Positions 53,301-60,231 are shown, counted from the stretch's first letter. The stretch is DNA of 64,000 bases from Symbiodinium natans (GCA_905221605.1 CAJNDS010000164.1:124001-188000); one strand, 5' to 3'. The notes: a model not told the origin generated them from the letters alone. Made by a program: numbers and translations.

Positions 53301-54278
53301 CGTCAGCTTCGATTTATTTGGGTGTCCAAGAACTCACACGTTCTCATGGCCGCATGCCAAATCAGCATGAATGGGCATCACTTGATGCGTGAGCAGGTAG
53401 GCACGCGTGCAAACGGTGTAGCTTTGAAGGCTGATGCCTGGGACCCTAAACCCTCAACCCTAAACCCTAAACTCAAGGCCCTAGTACCCCTAACTCCAGA
53501 CAGGTGCAGCACTCGGGTGGCGGCCGGCTGATGGCCCAGCCGGCATGTCTGGGCAGTACATCTCCTGCTTTTTTAGTGCGGTAATGTCTTTTTCTTTACG
53601 AATGTCCATGGAGACGCCAAGACCTCGCCCTTCGCTTATCTAGCAACATCCAGCTCAGAAAAAAGAAAGTCTCTGGTGCTATCAGAACATCCCGTTAGGT
53701 TTGCTGCTCCCTTCTAAAAAGCATACAATCGATTTCGCTGCCGTCTTCGCCCTTCTGCCAACCGGATTCTGCGCCGTGTGCCAGGTTGACGGGATACAGG
53801 TGTCCGAGAACCAGGCACCTGCTGACCTTGGGGGCCTTTAGCAGGCTTCTTCAGCGCTAAGCATAATTTAGCGGCCTTCATAATTGGAACAGGGTTTGGA
53901 GGGGTTATATAGTAGGTTCATAAAGGGATCCTAAGGGAATACCATTAGTAATTATTCCGACCCCTGTATTACATGTCGTGGTTTGGGGTTTGAGGGGTTT
54001 AGGGATGCGCTAGGCTAAAGAGGCTTTCACCACGTTAGCTGCGTCTCAAGACCCCTCAACTAAGGGACCGCCCAGTTTAAAGGAAGGATCTTGAAATAGT
54101 GCGCGTTTCTTGCCTTAGTTAAGGTGGGAGTCTTGGGCCCCAAGGTCACGGCGGAACAGTAGAGCCAGAGAGTCGCGCATCAAAGCCTTACAAACTGTGC
54201 AAGGCCGCCGCGTTGTACAACGGTGCGCGCATCATCTTCGGCCGGTCCCTGGCATTTCGCCTCGTACCGCACCGGCAT
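36281..54278 (+). CDS. kinesin with FHA domain (kinesin-3-like), recognised core of gene
   Basis: Kinesins walk on microtubules using an N-terminal ATPase; kinesin-3 members carry an FHA domain after the neck. The motor appears as consecutive exons: SSRSH (switch I, 36658), NLIDLAGSERVKKSG (switch II, 38111), REGRNINSSLSVLG (38370), KFKHVPFR (38663), QSKLTYLLTDALNGNSKTHM (39151), ISPALSEME (39560), ETLGTLRFASSVKK (39675), and a neck ending AVSNEQEPW (39908). Coiled-coil exons follow to 42966 and FHA exons at 52662-54278. The exons from 37184 to 39968 join in phase with GT, GC and GA donors. The P-loop (GQTGSGKT-type) exon was not found between 34.3 and 36.3 kb. Tail exons continue to a probable stop at 60442. 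Kinesin identity is certain; the kinesin-3 class rests on the FHA position. Confidence 0.9.
36484..36618 (+). repeat. (CCCTAAA)n array
   Basis: Nineteen units before the kinesin switch I exon. Confidence 0.95.
36658..36713 (+). CDS. kinesin exon: switch I SSRSH
   Basis: Reads RSSRSHALFILRITFPIK. SSRSH is the invariant switch I motif. Flanked upstream by a (CCCTAAA) array (36484-36618) and downstream by (TTTAGGG)n from 36721. A GA donor (GACCAG) gives phase 0 to the next exon; the GT five bases later does not. Confidence 0.9.
36719..36797 (+). repeat. (TTTAGGG)n array
   Basis: Eleven units after the switch I exon. Confidence 0.95.
37184..37219 (+). CDS. kinesin exon before switch II
   Basis: Thirty-six bases read DEARTRIRNSTL, the strand leading into the VDLAGSE switch II segment; GT donor, phase 0 both sides. 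Confidence 0.75.
37330..37412. mobile_element. dispersed repeat, family C
   Basis: Left part merged with TTTAGGG repeats; AAAACCCAAGAGGATATTAT and GAGGTTCTAAGGGGAGTATAG intact. Confidence 0.6.
37649..37760. mobile_element. TIR element, family A (short form)
   Basis: 112 bp, CTTGGTAGCCCGG... to ...ACTGGGCTACCAAG, internal GGTTCAAGGTTCCCTCATAAA. Lies in a kinesin intron. Confidence 0.8.
38111..38162 (+). CDS. kinesin exon: switch II DLAGSER
   Basis: Acceptor GACGCCAG; reads NLIDLAGSERVKKSGAA, an unmistakable kinesin switch II. The GT donor GTCGGA splits a glycine codon shared with the next exon. Confidence 0.95.
38370..38425 (+). CDS. kinesin exon: INxSL helix
   Basis: Reads QRMREGRNINSSLSVLGQ, the relay helix. 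Acceptor CCTAAG; the donor must be GC (GCCGAA) because the next exon starts VISKL in phase 0. Confidence 0.95.
38663..38709 (+). CDS. kinesin exon: helix leading to loop 12
   Basis: Reads VISKLAQGKFKHVPFR. GC donor (GCGCCA) after two bases of the next codon. Confidence 0.95.
39151..39215 (+). CDS. kinesin exon: SKLT...NSKT
   Basis: Reads QSKLTYLLTDALNGNSKTHM then A, the microtubule-binding SKLT-x-LL...GN-x-KT motif. Phase fits a GC donor at 39216. Confidence 0.95.
39560..39591 (+). CDS. kinesin exon: ISP loop
   Basis: Acceptor GTTGCAG; reads ISPALSEME(D). It ends either at a GA donor after GAG (39588) or a GC donor after GAC (39591); both keep frame. Confidence 0.85.
39675..39716 (+). CDS. 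kinesin exon: TLRFA final motor helix
   Basis: Reads ETLGTLRFASSVKK, the conserved end of the motor domain. GC donor GCCTGC; next exon joins in phase 0. It follows a short TTTAGGG array at 39629-39660. Confidence 0.95.
39908..39968 (+). CDS. kinesin exon: neck
   Basis: Reads VRTHAVSNEQEPWRAER then DEQ. V/I-R-T-x-A-x-x-N is the usual link from the motor to the neck. The end is either a GA donor after CGG (phase 0) or a GC donor at 39969. Confidence 0.8.
40008..40100. mobile_element. dispersed repeat, family C
   Basis: CCCCCTTGGAAATTC...AAGACCCAAGAGCATACTTA...AAGGTTGAAAGGGAGTATAG. Confidence 0.6.
40285..40340 (+). CDS. kinesin coiled-coil exon
   Basis: Reads DVGESDLLLQTMRSEAE after CTTCGAAG. 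Heptad-like, acidic. Flanked by CCCTAAA upstream and TTTAGGG from 40364; the 3' splice position is uncertain (GA or GT). Confidence 0.6.
40618..40688 (+). repeat. (CCCTAAA)n array
   Basis: Ten units, then C11, before the exon at 40714. Confidence 0.95.
40714..40782 (+). CDS. kinesin coiled-coil exon
   Basis: Reads MTLRQAEELKAAAIKAREE then SPQQ, canonical GTGTGG donor, phase 0 both sides. It lies between (CCCTAAA)10 and (TTTAGGG)7. Confidence 0.7.
40800..40880 (+). repeat. (TTTAGGG)n array
   Basis: After the exon at 40714; last units TTTAGGGG. Confidence 0.95.
41416..41522. mobile_element. TIR element, family B
   Basis: TTGGTATGCTCCACTTATAC ... GTATTGGGGGGAACACCCCAAG. Confidence 0.7.
41740..41781 (+). 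CDS. kinesin coiled-coil exon
   Basis: Reads ARRLEIHAEAVEHA between CACCAG and GTTTCT. Fourteen codons in phase 0. Confidence 0.6.
42236..42285 (+). CDS. kinesin coiled-coil exon
   Basis: Acceptor CTCTCAG; reads EVISMQTRIDKTMWSQ with a GC donor that joins in phase 0 to the exon at 42934. The 5' phase does not fit 41781 directly, so a further small exon is likely. Another frame is also open here. Confidence 0.5.
42335..42449. mobile_element. TIR element, family E, with T20-G12 tract
   Basis: TTTGCTTAAGAACGCC ... GGGTTCTTAAGCAATT, homopolymer expansion inside. Confidence 0.7.
42934..42966 (+). CDS. kinesin coiled-coil exon
   Basis: Thirty-three bases read AQQAQQEATRQ between CTGGCAG and a GC donor (GCAGCC). 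Confidence 0.5.
43470..43910. repeat. dispersed repeat, pair with 61590-62035
   Basis: Same segments in the same order, with the CCCTAAA array in the same position, so the array was present before duplication. Confidence 0.75.
44030..44770 (+). repeat. 95-135-bp tandem repeat with C/G homopolymers
   Basis: About six units of TTGAAGCAAGCTTGCACGAC, then a C or G run of 10-50 bases, CATTTGCACACACAATGCTG, and CATCATGGTTTTCCAA. Unit-length differences come mainly from the homopolymers. Confidence 0.95.
45100..46040. other. AT-rich island
   Basis: Abrupt fall in GC, no TTTAGGG repeats, dense stops. Includes the diverged family L copy. Confidence 0.7.
45665..46010 (+). repeat. AT-rich dispersed repeat (family L), diverged copy 4
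   Basis: Conserved blocks TTTTACCGGTTCAAGACG and ATGATATTCTGAAAAACG are present, but the SL-like end is absent. Confidence 0.6.
46095..47030. repeat. hairpin repeat cluster, direct and inverted about 105-bp units
   Basis: Each unit has CTTAACCCTCAAACCCCAATG, then a palindrome GTGCGTTTAGG(N7)CCTAAACGCAC, then TAGGTTTCAG..TATTTGGGGTT. Units lie forward at about 46100, 46190 and 46660, and inverted at about 46810-47020. Between them is a GCGAAAGCGC-rich spacer (46040-46080, 46540-46620). Confidence 0.75.
47027..47320 (+). repeat. AT-rich dispersed repeat (family L), copy 2
   Basis: Same blocks as 62185-62605; ends in the SL-like sequence, then CAGAGCAAGCA...AGAAGAATCGGAGG shared with 48757-48798. 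Confidence 0.7.
47243..47264 (+). other. dinoflagellate spliced-leader-like sequence
   Basis: Same 22-nt match as at 62579 with the same single mismatch, again at the 3' end of the AT-rich dispersed repeat and followed by CTCAACACC instead of a GT donor. Confidence 0.8.
47366..47445 (+). CDS. candidate exon, function unknown, in the kinesin interval
   Basis: Reads DAGDYCIIDRGLTFPTQ then GKSVGSFRE, GT donor, and joins in phase 0 to the next candidate at 47932. The pattern GDYC-IIxxG...G-x-x-VG-x-F is faintly like a cyclic-nucleotide-binding fold, but key residues are not convincing. It may be a kinesin stalk exon or belong to the repeat copy whose spliced-leader-like end lies about 100 bases upstream. 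Confidence 0.4.
47932..47964 (+). CDS. candidate exon
   Basis: Reads ELSPSLEEKVE with acceptor ATCTGCAG and GTGACG donor. Open frames continue on the far side of a possible 34-base intron, so the end is unsure. An antisense 225-codon frame over 47379-48056 looks non-coding. Confidence 0.4.
48146..48250 (+). repeat. 51-bp direct duplication
   Basis: GGGAAGCCGGAAGCGGCGAC...CTCGCCTCCCGC occurs twice in tandem with no differences seen. Confidence 0.95.
48320..48800 (+). repeat. AT-rich dispersed repeat (family L), copy 3
   Basis: Same order of conserved blocks with two TA microsatellites inserted. Confidence 0.7.
48735..48756 (+). other. degenerate spliced-leader-like sequence
   Basis: Third copy, about three mismatches to DinoSL, same position in the AT-rich repeat, same CTCAGCACCAGAGCAAGCA downstream as at 47265. 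Confidence 0.6.
49382..49419 (+). CDS. candidate exon
   Basis: Reads PPDKKPLNRKQH between TCTGCAG and a GTACTT donor. The frame is open for about 90 codons around it (49244-49534), so the exon could be longer. Confidence 0.35.
49950..50950. other. AT-rich island
   Basis: A-rich then T-rich kilobase with no telomere-type repeat and no open frame above background. Confidence 0.7.
50273..50370 (+). repeat. GAT/AAT trinucleotide-rich stretch
   Basis: GATGATGATATGA, GATAATGACAATGATAA-type imperfect triplets in an AT-rich island. Confidence 0.7.
51700..52440. other. low-copy region with inverted repeats
   Basis: Contains GATTTTGGGAATAAGGTT-type repeats and inverted GAAGATTCAAGATTGAAGATGC / GCATCTTCAATCTTAAATC arms at about 52250-52310, a hairpin-capable segment. 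No gene seen. Confidence 0.5.
52662..52722 (+). CDS. kinesin FHA exon 1
   Basis: Reads LLYFLPEGPPISVGSGVWAP after GCACAG. It matches the first FHA strands of kinesin-3 (xLLYxLxEGxTxVG). GT donor, phase 0 to the next exon. Confidence 0.75.
52980..53045 (+). CDS. kinesin FHA exon 2
   Basis: Reads NNRIRLMGLGIPDRLCDIS then VV, resembling the xIxLxGxGIxxxHCxI core of kinesin FHA domains with leucine in place of the usual histidine. GC donor at 53046 keeps phase 0. Confidence 0.8.
53504..53542 (+). CDS. kinesin FHA exon 3 (end uncertain)
   Basis: Reads VQHSGGGRLMAQP, corresponding to the V-x-L-x-P strand. GC donors exist at 53543 and 53550 and a GT donor at 53546; only the first is phase 0, so a micro-exon may be missing before VDG. 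Confidence 0.55.
53785..53814 (+). CDS. kinesin FHA exon 4
   Basis: Thirty bases read VDGIQVSENQ, the FHA turn and strand (x-VNG-xxV). Acceptor TGCCAG; GC donor GCACCT joins in phase 0 to the next exon. Confidence 0.75.
54204..54278 (+). CDS. kinesin FHA exon 5
   Basis: Reads AAALYNGARIIFGRSLAFRL then VPHRH, the L-x-x-G-x-RIIFG-x-xxxFR signature that closes kinesin-3 FHA domains. GT donor GTTGAG. Confidence 0.8.
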
Positions 54279-54774
54279 GTTGAGATGGCTGACTAAGCCC
54301 TTGGGGATATGCCATACTCTATCTTGTTGGGATAGTGAGGATCCTATTTAGGAATATGGGCGAAATTAGGGGTACCTTTTTTGGGGTCCTGTTTTTAAGG
54401 GAATCCTACTATTTTTGGGTCTGTATGAAGGGGCCCCTTATTATCGTAAACCCCTATAAATTCTGAGTTTCCAGGATCATTGTTCTCTTTTCCCCCTAGT
54501 TCTGGGTTTTGGAGTTACTATACTCAAATGCCTGTGTTTGGTTCTGGGCTCCTGCAATAGCTACTTATACCTAGAAGGTATAAACTTTCTTTCAAGGGGT
54601 CTGCTCCAATGTAGGGAGGTTGGAGGCCAGGGAGCAGGGACGGAAAGATGCTTATATCGAAGCTCCACCTCCCTGCAAGGACACGCTGCTATCCACAGAA
54701 GGGTTTACGGTTTGGGGTTTCGGGTTTCGGGTTTAAGGTTGAAGGTTTAGGGTGGCATTCTGTACCCAGGGACT

Positions 54775-54930
54775 CCAATACCCCTTGAATTAAGGAAAAT
54801 ACCCCTTAATGAAGGACTATTCCTTTCAAATATCAGAGGGTTCCTTACATGGTTTAAAGAATATTCCTTTAAAGAAAAGAGGCTTCCTTATATGGTTTTA
54901 GGAATATTCCTTAAACATAAGGCGTATTGG
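54775..54930. mobile_element. dispersed palindromic repeat, family H
   Basis: AATACCCCTTGAATTAAGG... and ...GGAATATTCCTTAAACATAAGG, with internal duplications. Confidence 0.55.
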
Positions 54931-55314
54931 GTCTCTGTTTAGGAAATTGGGGTTTAGGGCTTAGGGTTTACCTAAGCCAGGTGATCCCCTTAGCTTCCCA
55001 AAGCGGCGGCCGCGGCCTCGAAGACGAGGACTCCAACGCAGCGCGGGAGTAGGGTTTGGGGTTTTGGGTTTTGGGTTTAGAATTTAGAATTTAGGGGCCC
55101 CCTTGAAAAGAAACTTAGCCCCATGATCTGTGCTGCTGCCTCGCTGGGGCGAACCCTGCAACGTGTCATACTTTCCCGGATCTTCTTCCCCAATGGGCCA
55201 ACCTTGATCACTACATCACTATTTAAGGGATTTAAACGGGGGGGACCCTTGTGAGGCACCCTTTGGGGTAATGTGGGGGGCTACTGAAGTATATAGGGAC
55301 TACAGAAGGGTGTA

Positions 55315-55480
55315 TATACATATACATATACAGTATACATATACATATACACATACACATATACACATATATACATATATACATATATACATATATACAT
55401 ATATACATATATACATATATACATATATACATATATACATATATACATATATACATATATACATATATATGTATGTATAT
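55315..55480 (+). repeat. (ACATATAT)n octamer microsatellite
   Basis: About fourteen ACATATAT units after ACATATAC-type units. Confidence 0.95.
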
Positions 55481-55575
55481 ATAGGGGCTTTGTATCCCTA
55501 ATGATGCTGTCGAAGAGGACGACTGGATGAATCAGCGAGCTGCCGGCTGCTCGAAATGCGCAAGCATTCTCCCAT

Positions 55576-55744
55576 GCTTGGAGGTTCATGGGTACTTATA
55601 ACCCCAGGGTTTAGGGTTTGGCGTTTAGGGTGTAGGGTTTAGGGTCATAGCCCCAATTATAAGTCTACTTCTGACCTACTTTGGGACTTAGGGGGCTTAT
55701 AAATACAGTTTTAATTCGGGTTATAAGTACCCTGAACCTCCAAG
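55576..55744. mobile_element. TIR element, family D, with internal TTTAGGG repeats
   Basis: CTTGGAGGTTCATGGGTACTT ... AAGTACCCTGAACCTCCAAG. A short telomere-type array sits in the middle. Confidence 0.75.
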
Positions 55745-56829
55745 TGCTCACAGCAAGCCGATGCTAAGCACAAAACACCTGTGTGAAGATGTTTGGGCGG
55801 GTTCGGGTTTGGCGTTTAGGGCTTAGAGCATGTCAGGGTAATTTTAGGGTTTAGGGTTTAGGGTCTAGGGTTTAGGTATTTGAGGGTCCGGGCTCAGGCA
55901 GCACCGCAGAGCCCCTTCCCAGCCTGCGACGGCGACGCTCTGCAACGTCTGCGACTGCTCGGTACCCAGTGCATGAAGTGTCTTTCGGTAAAGAAGCCCC
56001 CAAACAAGGGGTTCCCCCGGACCCCTAATTGTGGAAATCCCCACATACAGCCTCGCTGTATTTTCCCAGCGCAGCTGACGTTGCAGCGGGTTCAGGGTTT
56101 AGGCGTTAGGGTTTAGGCTTTAGGCTTTAGGCTTTAGGGACAAGGAATCAGGTGTCACCCCAGTGAATCTACATGGGGGGAGATTTTCAGTGTGACAGGG
56201 GCCGTTTTGTGGGGGCCTCCTTACAAGAGCCAAATTTAGGGAACCCACCACATGAATTCTTCAGAGGCTCAAAGGCTACCCCAGATGTATTTAAACGCGG
56301 GGGTCACAGCCCCGAAATGGGTATTATTTCCCAGGGGTACCCCACACAGACCCCCAAGAATCCCCGTGCTAAGGAAGACAAGAAGACAAGAAACAAGAGC
56401 ATTTCCCACAATAGCGGTACCCTTACCCCAGCATAGTCGCTAGAATCCAGAAGAAGGATATCCCTATTTTCAGAAGCCCCATATGCACCCTAAAATTTGA
56501 GAAACGCCAGATGGCCTGAAAGGCTAGGCTCTTGCCTCCCTCGCACAGAGGGCTGCTCCTCAGCTTGAAGGAAGGTACTTCTTATGCCCCCCCCCCCGCT
56601 CGTCTGCGCAATATACACTTCAAGGAACTACAATCTAGGGTAGCTCGTGCACAACCCTAAACCCTAAACTCCAAACTCGAAACCCTGAACTCCTTGTTTT
56701 CGGAGTTCTGCTTTTGCCTCTGGTCCAAGGTTGGTTGAGACTTCCGTGATGCCGGTACTGGGCGAGACGGAGCCCTGTCCTTGCGGGGGCCGGGGCGTGT
56801 GACACACAAGCCTCATCACCCTATGTATG

Positions 56830-56849
56830 CAATATATATATATATACAC

Positions 56850-56882
<33 letters not shown>

Positions 56883-56945
56883 TGTATGTATGTATGTAGG
56901 TATGTAGGTAGGTAGGTTATATATATATATATATATATATATAAG
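56830..56945 (+). repeat. (TATG)n and (TA)n microsatellite
   Basis: About twelve TATG units, then TAGG and (AT)n. Confidence 0.95.
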
Positions 56946-57496
56946 TTTGTCTGTGTGTGTGTGTCTATCAGCATGCCCTTGAAGGAGTTGCATGCAGGGT
57001 ACCTGTTTCCATAACTCCCTATGAAGAATCGCCAGTAAAAAAGCAACCGTGCAACGCAAAATTGAGTCGATCAGAGCTCGTCTATGGTCTTTCGACGTAC
57101 CGCTCTTAGCAAAGAACTGGAAGCCTTCACACCCCCCTCAGGGTACCTAGTTCCCTATTTCCCTACTAAGAACTGAGAAGCTGACTTAGGTGCGCTGAGA
57201 TAATGCGAAGAGCAGGCGAGGTGCACAATGACGTTGACGAGGTGCCGCTGCATCACCGGCAAAATCACGTCGTTCGGATTGTCCCCTCAACAAGATCCCT
57301 AAACCCCAAACCCGTAACCCTTCCTTGGGTTTCAGAGGATCTGACTTAGGAAGGTCCCGCCAGAGGCCGCAGTAAATGGGCCGATGATCCCTCCCATCCG
57401 CCACGACTTCGGAGGCGGACCACCTTTACTCACCAGCCCCTAAACCCTAAACCCCTAAACCCTACTGAACAAAGACTTGCCCTAGCGATGGGCCAG

Positions 57497-57538
57497 GCCA
57501 ATGAGCTCCTGAAGGAGATCGAGTCCCCGCCCCTCCAG
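57497..57538 (+). CDS. probable kinesin post-FHA exon
   Basis: Reads ANELLKEIESPPLQ after GGCCAG, GC donor. Kinesin-3 proteins have a NEAN-x-x-x-EL stretch after the FHA; the similarity is suggestive. A CCCTAAA array ends 30 bases upstream. Confidence 0.55.
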
Positions 57539-57810
57539 GCGTGCGACACCATGCTCACAGAATTGCCACCAGAATGCAACGCCCTAACAAACGAACTCGT
57601 TTGATGAACTTCTTGCTGGTTAAACATACTTCTACTCCAGTTGCCAAAGGTATCTTACGAGCAGCAGCGACAGAGCAGTTTTGGACAACGCCTCTGCAAG
57701 ATAGCAGGTGGAACTGGTTCAGGCGGTGTTCTTCTTTGCACCTGCAGTTTTGGGTTTCGGGGTTAGGGTTTAGGGTTTCGAGGGTGTACCCTCGTTCTTT
57801 CGCCTGCAAG

Positions 57811-57879
57811 CAAGAAAACCACATGGAGAATGAGATCCAAGTCACCCTGAACCCTGCGTCCTTCAATGAAAACGGCAGG
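57811..57879 (+). CDS. probable kinesin tail exon
   Basis: Reads QENHMENEIQVTLNPASFN then ENGR, phase 0 both sides, GT donor. Strand-rich composition like the region that follows ANELLKEI in kinesin-3. No firm motif. Confidence 0.5.
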
Positions 57880-57924
57880 GTCAAGTCTGGGAAAGCGAAA
57901 CCCACGAAGCCCATCTTATTAGTA

Positions 57925-57992
57925 CACCCTAAACCCTAAACCCTAAACCCTAAACCCTAAACCCTAAACCCTAAACCCTAAACCCTAAACCC
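57925..57992 (+). repeat. (CCCTAAA)n array
   Basis: Nine perfect units bounded by ACGAAGCCCA on both sides. Confidence 0.95.
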
Positions 57993-58010
57993 AACGAAGC
58001 CCATGGAAAG

Positions 58011-58079
58011 GTTCTGGAGGTCGGCTTGCTTCTGCGGGCACCACCGGAGCGCCCAAGCTCGGCGAACTTCTCAGACCAG
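58011..58079 (+). CDS. candidate tail exon
   Basis: Reads VLEVGLLLRAPPERPSSANF in phase 0, flanked by (CCCTAAA)9 upstream and TTTAGGG-type repeats from 58098. The ten bases ACGAAGCCCA occur both just before the CCCTAAA array (57904) and just after it (57994), as if the array had been inserted with a short target duplication. Confidence 0.45.
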
Positions 58080-58220
58080 GGAAGTTCCCCTTCGGTTTTG
58101 GGGTTTAGGGTTTAGGCTTTAGGGTTTAGGGTCTGGGTTTAGGGTTTAGGGTTTAGGGTTAGGGGTTGCAGGGCTTGAACACAAAGCTTATCTTACCCCA
58201 AACCCTAAACCCTAAAACAG

Positions 58221-58275
58221 TCCATCTGTTCTCGCACCAAGACCAGCGGCAGCGACTGCACCCCGGCGTCCCGAA
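58221..58275 (+). CDS. candidate tail exon
   Basis: Between AAAACAG and a GTAATC donor; reads SICSRTKTSGSDCTPASR. All three frames are open, so coding status is tentative. Confidence 0.35.
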
Positions 58276-58319
58276 GTAATCGGCGGCCCCAGCTTGCGTG
58301 GGCCTCGAAACCTGGGTTC

Positions 58320-58452
58320 CTTGGAGGTTCATTTGGATCGTTGTAAGTAGAGTTTAGGGTGTAGGCGGTGTAGACTTCTTATTCTGGTAGCCATACATGT
58401 AGTGCTATTTTGATTGCTTATAAGCCTACTTTCAACTTACAATGAACCTCTC
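58320..58452. mobile_element. TIR element, family D
   Basis: CTTGGAGGTTCATTTGG ... TTACAATGAACCTCTCAG, with a TTTAGGG-like unit inside. Confidence 0.6.
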
Positions 58453-58695
58453 AGTTCCCAATATTGAGTTAAAGAGGATCCTACTTCGGAAGTTTTTGTA
58501 GTAGATTTCAAGGACCAACCTGGGAAAGAAGTCGAAGCGTTTTTCGCGTAGCCGCGGCGACATGTGGAACGTACCATGTTGTGCAAGGCTACTGTAGCGG
58601 ACCTCTTCCGAGCATGAACCACAGATGTCGCAGCCTTTTGCATTCCGTCCGTCGTGACAGCATGCCTGGGTGCAGTGCATTTCAAGCAGCGGATT
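58432..58695 (-). CDS. unidentified ORF, minus strand
   Basis: About 87 codons including CTQACCHDGRNAKGCDICGS and FFPRLVLEIYYKNFRSRI. Cysteine-rich start. Ends within the right part of a family-D element. Antisense to the kinesin tail; coding status uncertain. Confidence 0.3.
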   Translation of the reverse strand, partial: NPLLEMHCTQACCHDGRNAKGCDICGSCSEEVRYSSLAQHGTFHMSPRLREKRFDFFPRLVLEIYYKNFRSRILFNSILGTERFIVS

Positions 58696-59154
58696 TCAAG
58701 CCAAAGGAAGACCACAAGGCATTCAACTCCCGTCTGCAGAGTCTGCAGTTGTCAGAAGCTGCTGCCAAGTCAGCTTGAGATCCCCCTGCTGAGGTCGTGC
58801 ACTGCTCGCGGATGGGAGATGGCATCACTGCCACATTGACGTTGGACACAGAAGTTGAAGGTACAATGCTTTCGGATGGAGTACATAGTTTTTGTACTAT
58901 GGCGAAAACTACTTATTCGTGCAGCTAACATGACTCTAATCGTTGTCATGATTATCAAATTTCGCCACCTCCCCAACACAGTAAAGTGAGGCTTTCTCGT
59001 TTGCATGCCGACCGCAGGGGGCTTTGCCTCAGATTGCATGAAGCTGGATTGATTGATATATACATACATACATATGTATATGTATATATATATATACACA
59101 TATCTACATACATACAAGTAAATATAGTCCGCTGAGGCTTTGTTTGTGTTCTAG

Positions 59155-59186
59155 CTGTCCGGCCGAAGTGCCTGATTTGTTGCCAG
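59155..59186 (+). CDS. candidate exon
   Basis: Acceptor GTTCTAG and a consensus donor GTGAGC frame 32 bases; one reading is VRPKCLICCQ, another CPAEVPDLLP. Splice sites are the main evidence. Confidence 0.4.
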
Positions 59187-59578
59187 GTGAGCTGCTGTGC
59201 GTGGTGGCCCCTGCACAGATTGCTTGCTGACTTTTCATTGACAGTGGGTCAGCATTGCGCAGAGCCTTACGTAGGCATCTTCAAGAAAACATCACTAAAG
59301 GTATATGAAAATGTCCCACGTTCCCTAAAAGCTAACCGCTAGACCACTCGATGCCTCACCCAGTGTTTTTGTGAGGTTTGGCCAATTCCCCGCTTTTACC
59401 AGCACTTGGAGGAGCTGTGCGGAGCCCGGCCACCTCCACTCTCCAGTGCACAGCAGCACGCGCGCAGGGGGATTTTTGCGCGACAGAGACATGGAAACCT
59501 ACAGGTGCACATGTGCACACTTGTTGCCATACCGCTACCCGAAACCCTAAACCCTAAACCCTAAACCCTACGCTCAAG

Positions 59579-59656
59579 GCGAGATCACTATCAGCAGCGG
59601 TGTGATCAAAAGCGTGCAGATCCTCAGAGCTTCAGTGATCGCTGGCGAGAGCAAGA
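59579..59656 (+). CDS. candidate tail exon
   Basis: Follows CCCTAAA repeats and CTCAAG; reads EITISSGVIKSVQILRASVI then AGESK with a GT donor. A second frame is also open. Confidence 0.45.
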
Positions 59657-59859
59657 GTCGTCACCTCTAACGAGGCTGCAGCAAAATCTCTTAAACCCTA
59701 AACCCTAAACCCCTAACCCCTAAAGACCCTAAACCCCTAAAAACCTCAAAAAACCCTAAACCCTAAATCCCTAAACCCTAAACCCCTAAACCCTAAGCCC
59801 CTAAAAAACCCTAAACCCTAAGGACTGCCACCACTAGCTCTTTGAATTTGGCTATCAAG

Positions 59860-59919
59860 GCCTCGGCTTGCCGCTGGACGCCCACAGGGGCGTGTCCATG
59901 GCATGGGAGGCGGCCCAAG
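59860..59919 (+). CDS. candidate tail exon
   Basis: Reads LGLPLDAHRGVSMAWEAAQ after ATCAAG; sandwiched by CCCTAAA variants (59692-59820) and TTTAGGG-type repeats from 59925. End tentative. Confidence 0.4.
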
Positions 59920-60030
59920 GGAAGGGTTTAGGGTTTAGGGGTTTAGGCGTTTAGGCGTTTAGGGGTTTAGGGGTTTAGGGGTTTAGGCATTTAGAGAGTC
60001 CTCATGTTTGTACCATTCAGGTCTTAGAAG

Positions 60031-60127
60031 GCCCTTGAAAACTATGCAACGTCCATGCGCCCGGAGGATGCTGTGTCATCCCCCACGCGCCTGCAGCCGC
60101 AGAGGTCGCAGCTCAAAGCCTCTTCGG
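60031..60127 (+). CDS. candidate tail exon
   Basis: Reads ALENYATSMRPEDAVSSPTR then LQPQRSQLKASS, a serine/arginine-rich stretch ending at a GT inside TTTAGGG repeats. Upstream is TTTAGGGG-type sequence. Confidence 0.45.
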
Positions 60128-60231
60128 GTTTAGGGTTTAGGGTTTGAATTGGGGTTGGGGTTTAGGGTTTAGGGTTTAGGGTTTTGGTTTTAGGGTTTAG
60201 GGTTTAGGGGTACTCATGTGTGCTGACACAG

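Noticed and set aside
55232-55589. Tyr/Ile-rich ORFs
   Set aside because: Translation of the ACATATAT microsatellite.
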